Below, piece after piece: positions 49,101-51,929 of a stretch of 51,929 nucleotides of DNA. The DNA lies in assembly GCF_900116135.1 (NCBI RefSeq), contig NZ_FOZX01000016.1, positions 1 through 51,929 of the forward strand, given 5' to 3'. Numbering within the stretch: position 1 is the stretch's first letter; each line of letters starts with the position of its first letter. Under the pieces are notes generated by a model that saw nothing but the letters and a program-made list of their open reading frames with translations, ran no database searches and was not told where the DNA came from. Position numbers and translations under genes: made by a program. The DNA comes from Saccharopolyspora flava (GTDB taxonomy: Bacteria > Actinomycetota > Actinomycetes > Mycobacteriales > Pseudonocardiaceae).

Positions 49101-51464
49101 TCAGGACACGACGTCGAGGCGGAGGTCGCCGACGCTGCGTCCGACCCGCAGGTCCCCGTCCTCGGGTTCGACCGGCACGGTCACCTCCGCCTCGGCCCCC
49201 GCCTCCGCGGTCACCACCGCGAACCCCACCAGCCGCAGCGGATCCGCCGCGTAGACCTGGACCACCTCGCGGCCCGCGCGGTCGCCGGTGTTGCGCAGCT
49301 TCACCACGACCGCGTCGCCGTCGCGCGACACCGCGTCGTAGGACCAGCTCGTGTACCCGAGCCCGTGCCCGAAGGGGAAACCCGGTGCCACACCCCGGTC
49401 CGCGTAGGCGCGGTAGCCGATCAGCGGACCCTCGGAGTAGCGCAGCATCCCGTCCACCGGCTGCACGCCCGGCAGCGGCACCGGCACGTCGGCCAGCTCG
49501 GCCGGCAGCGTCGTGGGCAGCCTGCCGCCCGGTTCCGCCGCGCCCAGCAGCACGTCGGCGAGCGCGTCGCCGTACTCCTGACCGCCGAACCACGTCCACA
49601 GCACCGTCGAGGCCTCGGCCGCCCACGGCATCAGCACCGGGCTGCCTGCGTTGACCACCACGACCGCGTTCGGGTTCGCCTCCAGGACCTTCGCGACCAG
49701 TTCGTCCTGCTGCCCCGGCAGATCCAGCGAGGTGCGGTCGCGGCCCTCCGTCTCGACCTCGTCGTTGGTGCCGACCACGACCACCGCGACGTCGCAGTCC
49801 CGCGCCGCCCGCAGCGCCGCCTCCAGCTCCGTCGCGTCGTCCCAGCGCTCGGGGCGGTACCCGAGGCCCGCGCAGATCAGGTCCGCGTCGATGTTCTGCG
49901 GCGTGAACTCGACCGTCAGGCAGGCCCGGCCCTTCGCGTTCACGTCCGAGTCGACCAGGACGACGTTGAAGCGCTGCTCCGGCGGGGCCAGCATGTCCCC
50001 CAGCGGGTCGTCGGCCTCGCCGTCGCTCGCGACGTCCGCGGTCAGCACCTCGCGTCCGGAGATCTCCACGCGGAAGTGCCCGGTGCCGTTGACGCCGAAC
50101 ACGTGCTCGCCCGGCTCCAGCGCCAGGTTCCCGCTCATCCGCAGCTTGCAAGTGCCCTCGGGCATCGCGCCGACCTGCCAGATCAGCCGTTCCGCACCCC
50201 GCAGCTCACTGCCGAGCACGTCCCCCTGCTCGCCCAGGTACTCCACGCGCAGCCCGGTGCCCTCGCCGCGCGGGTCCTCGATCTCCTCGCGCAGGATCGG
50301 GTCGAGCAGCCTGCGGTGCCGGACCCCGCGCCGGTACTGGATCTCCGCGTTCGGCAGCGCCTGGCGCAGTCCCTCCAGCGGCGTCACCACGTGCGGCGGG
50401 CTCACGTGCGAGGAACCCCCGCCCTGCACCGCGGGGAAGGTGGCGTTCTCGCCGATCACGGCGATCTTGGTGATGCCGGGGTCCAGCGGCAGCAGCGACT
50501 TCTCGTTGCGCAGCAGCACGAAACCGCGCGCCGTCAGGTCGCGGATCACCGCGCGCGCCCGCTCCGGCGGACCGTCGTCCGCCGGCTTCTCCGGCTCCTC
50601 GCCCAGAGCACCCACCCGGTCGGCCAGGCGCAGCAGGCGCAGGACCTTGTCGTCGAGGACCTGCTCGGCGACCTCGCCGTCACCGACGGCCTTCGCCAGC
50701 GCGCCGTCGGCCCACGGGCTCTTCGGTCCCGGCATCGCCAGGTCCAGCCCGCCGTTGGCGGCCGGGGCGCAGGTGCGGGTCGCGAACCAGTCCGACACCA
50801 GCACGCCGTCGAAGCCCCACTCGGCCTTGAGGACCTCGTTGACCAGCAACGAGTGCTCGGTCATCGTGTGCCCGTTGACCGAGTTGTAGGCCGCCATCAT
50901 CGCCCACGGGCTCGCCTCGTCGACGATCCTGCGGAACGGCTCCAGGTAGCAGTCGCGCAGCGTCCGCTCGTCGATCACCGCGTCGTAGGTGAAGCGCTCG
51001 GTCTCGCTCTCGTTGCCCACGTAGTGCTTCGGCGTCGCCGCCACGCCCCGCGACTGGATGCCCGCGACGATCCGGGCACCGAGCACGCCGGTCAGCAGCG
51101 GATCCTCGGAGAAGTTCTCGAAATGCCTGCCCCCGAACGGACTCCGGTGCAGGTTGATCGTCGGCGCCAGCACCACGTGCACACCGCGACGCAGCGCCTC
51201 GTCACCGAACAGCTCACCCGCGCGCGTCACCGCGTCCCGGTCCCAGGTGGCCGCCAGACCCGACGCCACCGGCAGCAGCAGGGACGTGTCGCGCTCGTCC
51301 CACGTCGTGCCGCGGACCCCGTTCGGGCCGTCCGACAGCACCAGCCGGCGCAAACCGACCTTCGGCTCGGGGTGCAGCGTCCAGAAATCGGCCCCGGTCA
51401 CCAACCGGGCCTTCTCCTCCACCGTCAGCTCGCCCAGCAACGACCGGAGATCGTCCTCGTTCAC
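49101..51464 (-). CDS. Glycoside hydrolase family 3 beta-glucosidase
   Basis: This 787-aa GH3 enzyme probably releases glucose from beta-glucosides. The TIM barrel (about 1-300) contains GGRHFENFSEDPLLTG, TPKHYVGNESETERF and the nucleophile motif FDGVLVSDWFAT (Asp225). The alpha/beta sandwich follows (KIAVIGENATFPAVQGGGSS), then a PA14-like insert (about 400-540), then WTWFGGQEYGDALADVL and a fibronectin-III-like C-terminal domain. There is no signal peptide, so it is cytoplasmic. I took the GTG at 51464. Its stop lies five bases from the convergent binding-protein gene. Confidence 0.9.
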   Translation of the reverse strand: MNEDDLRSLLGELTVEEKARLVTGADFWTLHPEPKVGLRRLVLSDGPNGVRGTTWDERDTSLLLPVASGLAATWDRDAVTRAGELFGDEALRRGVHVVLAPTINLHRSPFGGRHFENFSEDPLLTGVLGARIVAGIQSRGVAATPKHYVGNESETERFTYDAVIDERTLRDCYLEPFRRIVDEASPWAMMAAYNSVNGHTMTEHSLLVNEVLKAEWGFDGVLVSDWFATRTCAPAANGGLDLAMPGPKSPWADGALAKAVGDGEVAEQVLDDKVLRLLRLADRVGALGEEPEKPADDGPPERARAVIRDLTARGFVLLRNEKSLLPLDPGITKIAVIGENATFPAVQGGGSSHVSPPHVVTPLEGLRQALPNAEIQYRRGVRHRRLLDPILREEIEDPRGEGTGLRVEYLGEQGDVLGSELRGAERLIWQVGAMPEGTCKLRMSGNLALEPGEHVFGVNGTGHFRVEISGREVLTADVASDGEADDPLGDMLAPPEQRFNVVLVDSDVNAKGRACLTVEFTPQNIDADLICAGLGYRPERWDDATELEAALRAARDCDVAVVVVGTNDEVETEGRDRTSLDLPGQQDELVAKVLEANPNAVVVVNAGSPVLMPWAAEASTVLWTWFGGQEYGDALADVLLGAAEPGGRLPTTLPAELADVPVPLPGVQPVDGMLRYSEGPLIGYRAYADRGVAPGFPFGHGLGYTSWSYDAVSRDGDAVVVKLRNTGDRAGREVVQVYAADPLRLVGFAVVTAEAGAEAEVTVPVEPEDGDLRVGRSVGDLRLDVVS

Positions 51465-51540
51465 TCCCGTGCCCCTTCCGCCCGGACTCCGGCCGCAAGT
51501 CTCGACCACCAACCGGAGGCTGTCGAGCTCGGAAGCACAA

Positions 51541-51581
51541 AACGGGGCCGATTGATCCTGATCGGATCAATCGGCCCCGTT
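51541..51581 (-). terminator. rRNA operon terminator
   Basis: A perfect 17-bp stem aacggggccgattgatc (51541-51557) / gatcaatcggccccgtt (51565-51581) lies about 10 bp past the 5S 3' end in the direction of transcription. Confidence 0.9.
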
Positions 51582-51591
51582 CTAAGGTATG

Positions 51592-51710
51592 TGTCGGCGG
51601 TGTCTTACTCTCCCACACCCTAGCGAGTGCAGTACCATCAGCGCTGGGGAGCTTAGCTACCGGGTTCGGAATGGGACCGGGCGGACCCTCCCCGCCATCG
51701 CCACCGACAA
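51592..51710 (-). rRNA. rrf: 5S rRNA
   Basis: The reverse strand gives a complete actinobacterial 5S: ttgtcggtggcgatggcg at the 5' end, cccattccgaacccggt in loop B/C, gatggtactgca, and gtgggagagtaagacaccg near the 3' end. The end positions may be off by one or two bases. Confidence 0.95.
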
Positions 51711-51829
51711 CCCTCGTTCCCACGAACCCGCGGGAAAAACCAAAGGGCGCCAACTGCGTTGACACACAATATTCTGGAATCAACAACCCATAGGTTGTTG
51801 TCTCAGACATCGTATAGTGGGTGCGTAAC

Positions 51830-51929
51830 ACCTTCGTGAGCAAGTCCTCGGCCTATCAGCACCGGTCAGCTCCACACATTACTGCGCTTCCACATCCGGC
51901 CTGTCAACCCGGTCATCTACCGGGAGCCT
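51830..51929 (-). rRNA. rrl: 23S rRNA, 3' end (partial)
   Basis: The reverse strand reads ggccggatgtggaagcgcag, then ggagctgaccggtgctgata and ggccgaggacttgctc, the conserved 3' end of actinobacterial 23S. The gene continues beyond the right edge. The 23S-5S spacer (about 51711-51829) contains no tRNA. Confidence 0.93.

Noticed and set aside
48234..51623. Long plus-strand open frame spanning the siderophore binding protein and beta-glucosidase
   Set aside because: It overlaps two well-identified genes out of frame and runs into the rRNA terminator; the composition is non-protein-like.

Overview
The window is high-GC actinobacterial chromosome. The codon bias, type VII (ESX) accessory proteins, mycothiol-type DinB protein, Wag31-like coiled coil and EspG/PPE-like gene order suggest a member of the Pseudonocardiaceae, most like Saccharopolyspora. 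This placement is by recognition, not by a search.

Layout. 1-1574: gene-poor end of what looks like an integrated element, closed by a 45-bp copy of a tRNA-Arg(CCU) 3' half (candidate att site). 1666-3048: sortase-E-type cell-wall protein (LAVTG). 3346-11678: one leftward operon for a polymorphic RHS toxin carried by ESX accessory genes (small helical protein, PPE/WXG-like protein, EspG, EspC-like, YbaB-like, then RHS with an ADP-ribosyltransferase-like tip), with only a broken open frame where an immunity gene would be expected. 11914-21958: membrane/coiled-coil protein, acyl-CoA dehydrogenase-like and acyl-CoA ligase genes, a truncated MHS transporter next to a 64-bp palindromic repeat, an Rv1733c-like membrane protein, an unrecognised 535-aa protein, a DinB protein, heme O synthase (ctaB) with a DUF3817 gene, and a luciferase-like oxidoreductase. 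22019-22226: exact-period 24-bp tandem palindrome array.

22262-34733: leftward siderophore cluster. It holds a GNAT acyltransferase, a dimodular NRPS (C-A-PCP-C-A-PCP-TE), MbtH, an MFS exporter, a siderophore-interacting reductase and an L-ornithine N5-hydroxylase. Three IdeR/DmdR1-like iron boxes sit before the acyltransferase, the NRPS and the reductase. A fourth lies 14 kb away before a ferric-siderophore binding lipoprotein (48172-49095). The A1 pocket reads as the classical Thr code. A2 is not a standard code and probably takes a hydroxyornithine derivative, so the genes imply a Thr/hydroxamate siderophore whose starter unit is not specified here.

35039-43982: DivIVA-like coiled coil, small membrane proteins, polysaccharide pyruvyl transferase, TPP riboswitch-thiD-tenA (with a second 64-bp palindromic repeat between the two genes), small conserved proteins, a second acyl-CoA ligase and oligoribonuclease. 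44105-46249: tRNA-His, an L,D-transpeptidase lipoprotein and two identical tRNA-Lys(CUU). 46382-51464: secreted protein, DUF5134 membrane protein, siderophore binding protein and GH3 beta-glucosidase. The right edge enters a leftward rRNA operon (5S complete, 23S 3' end).
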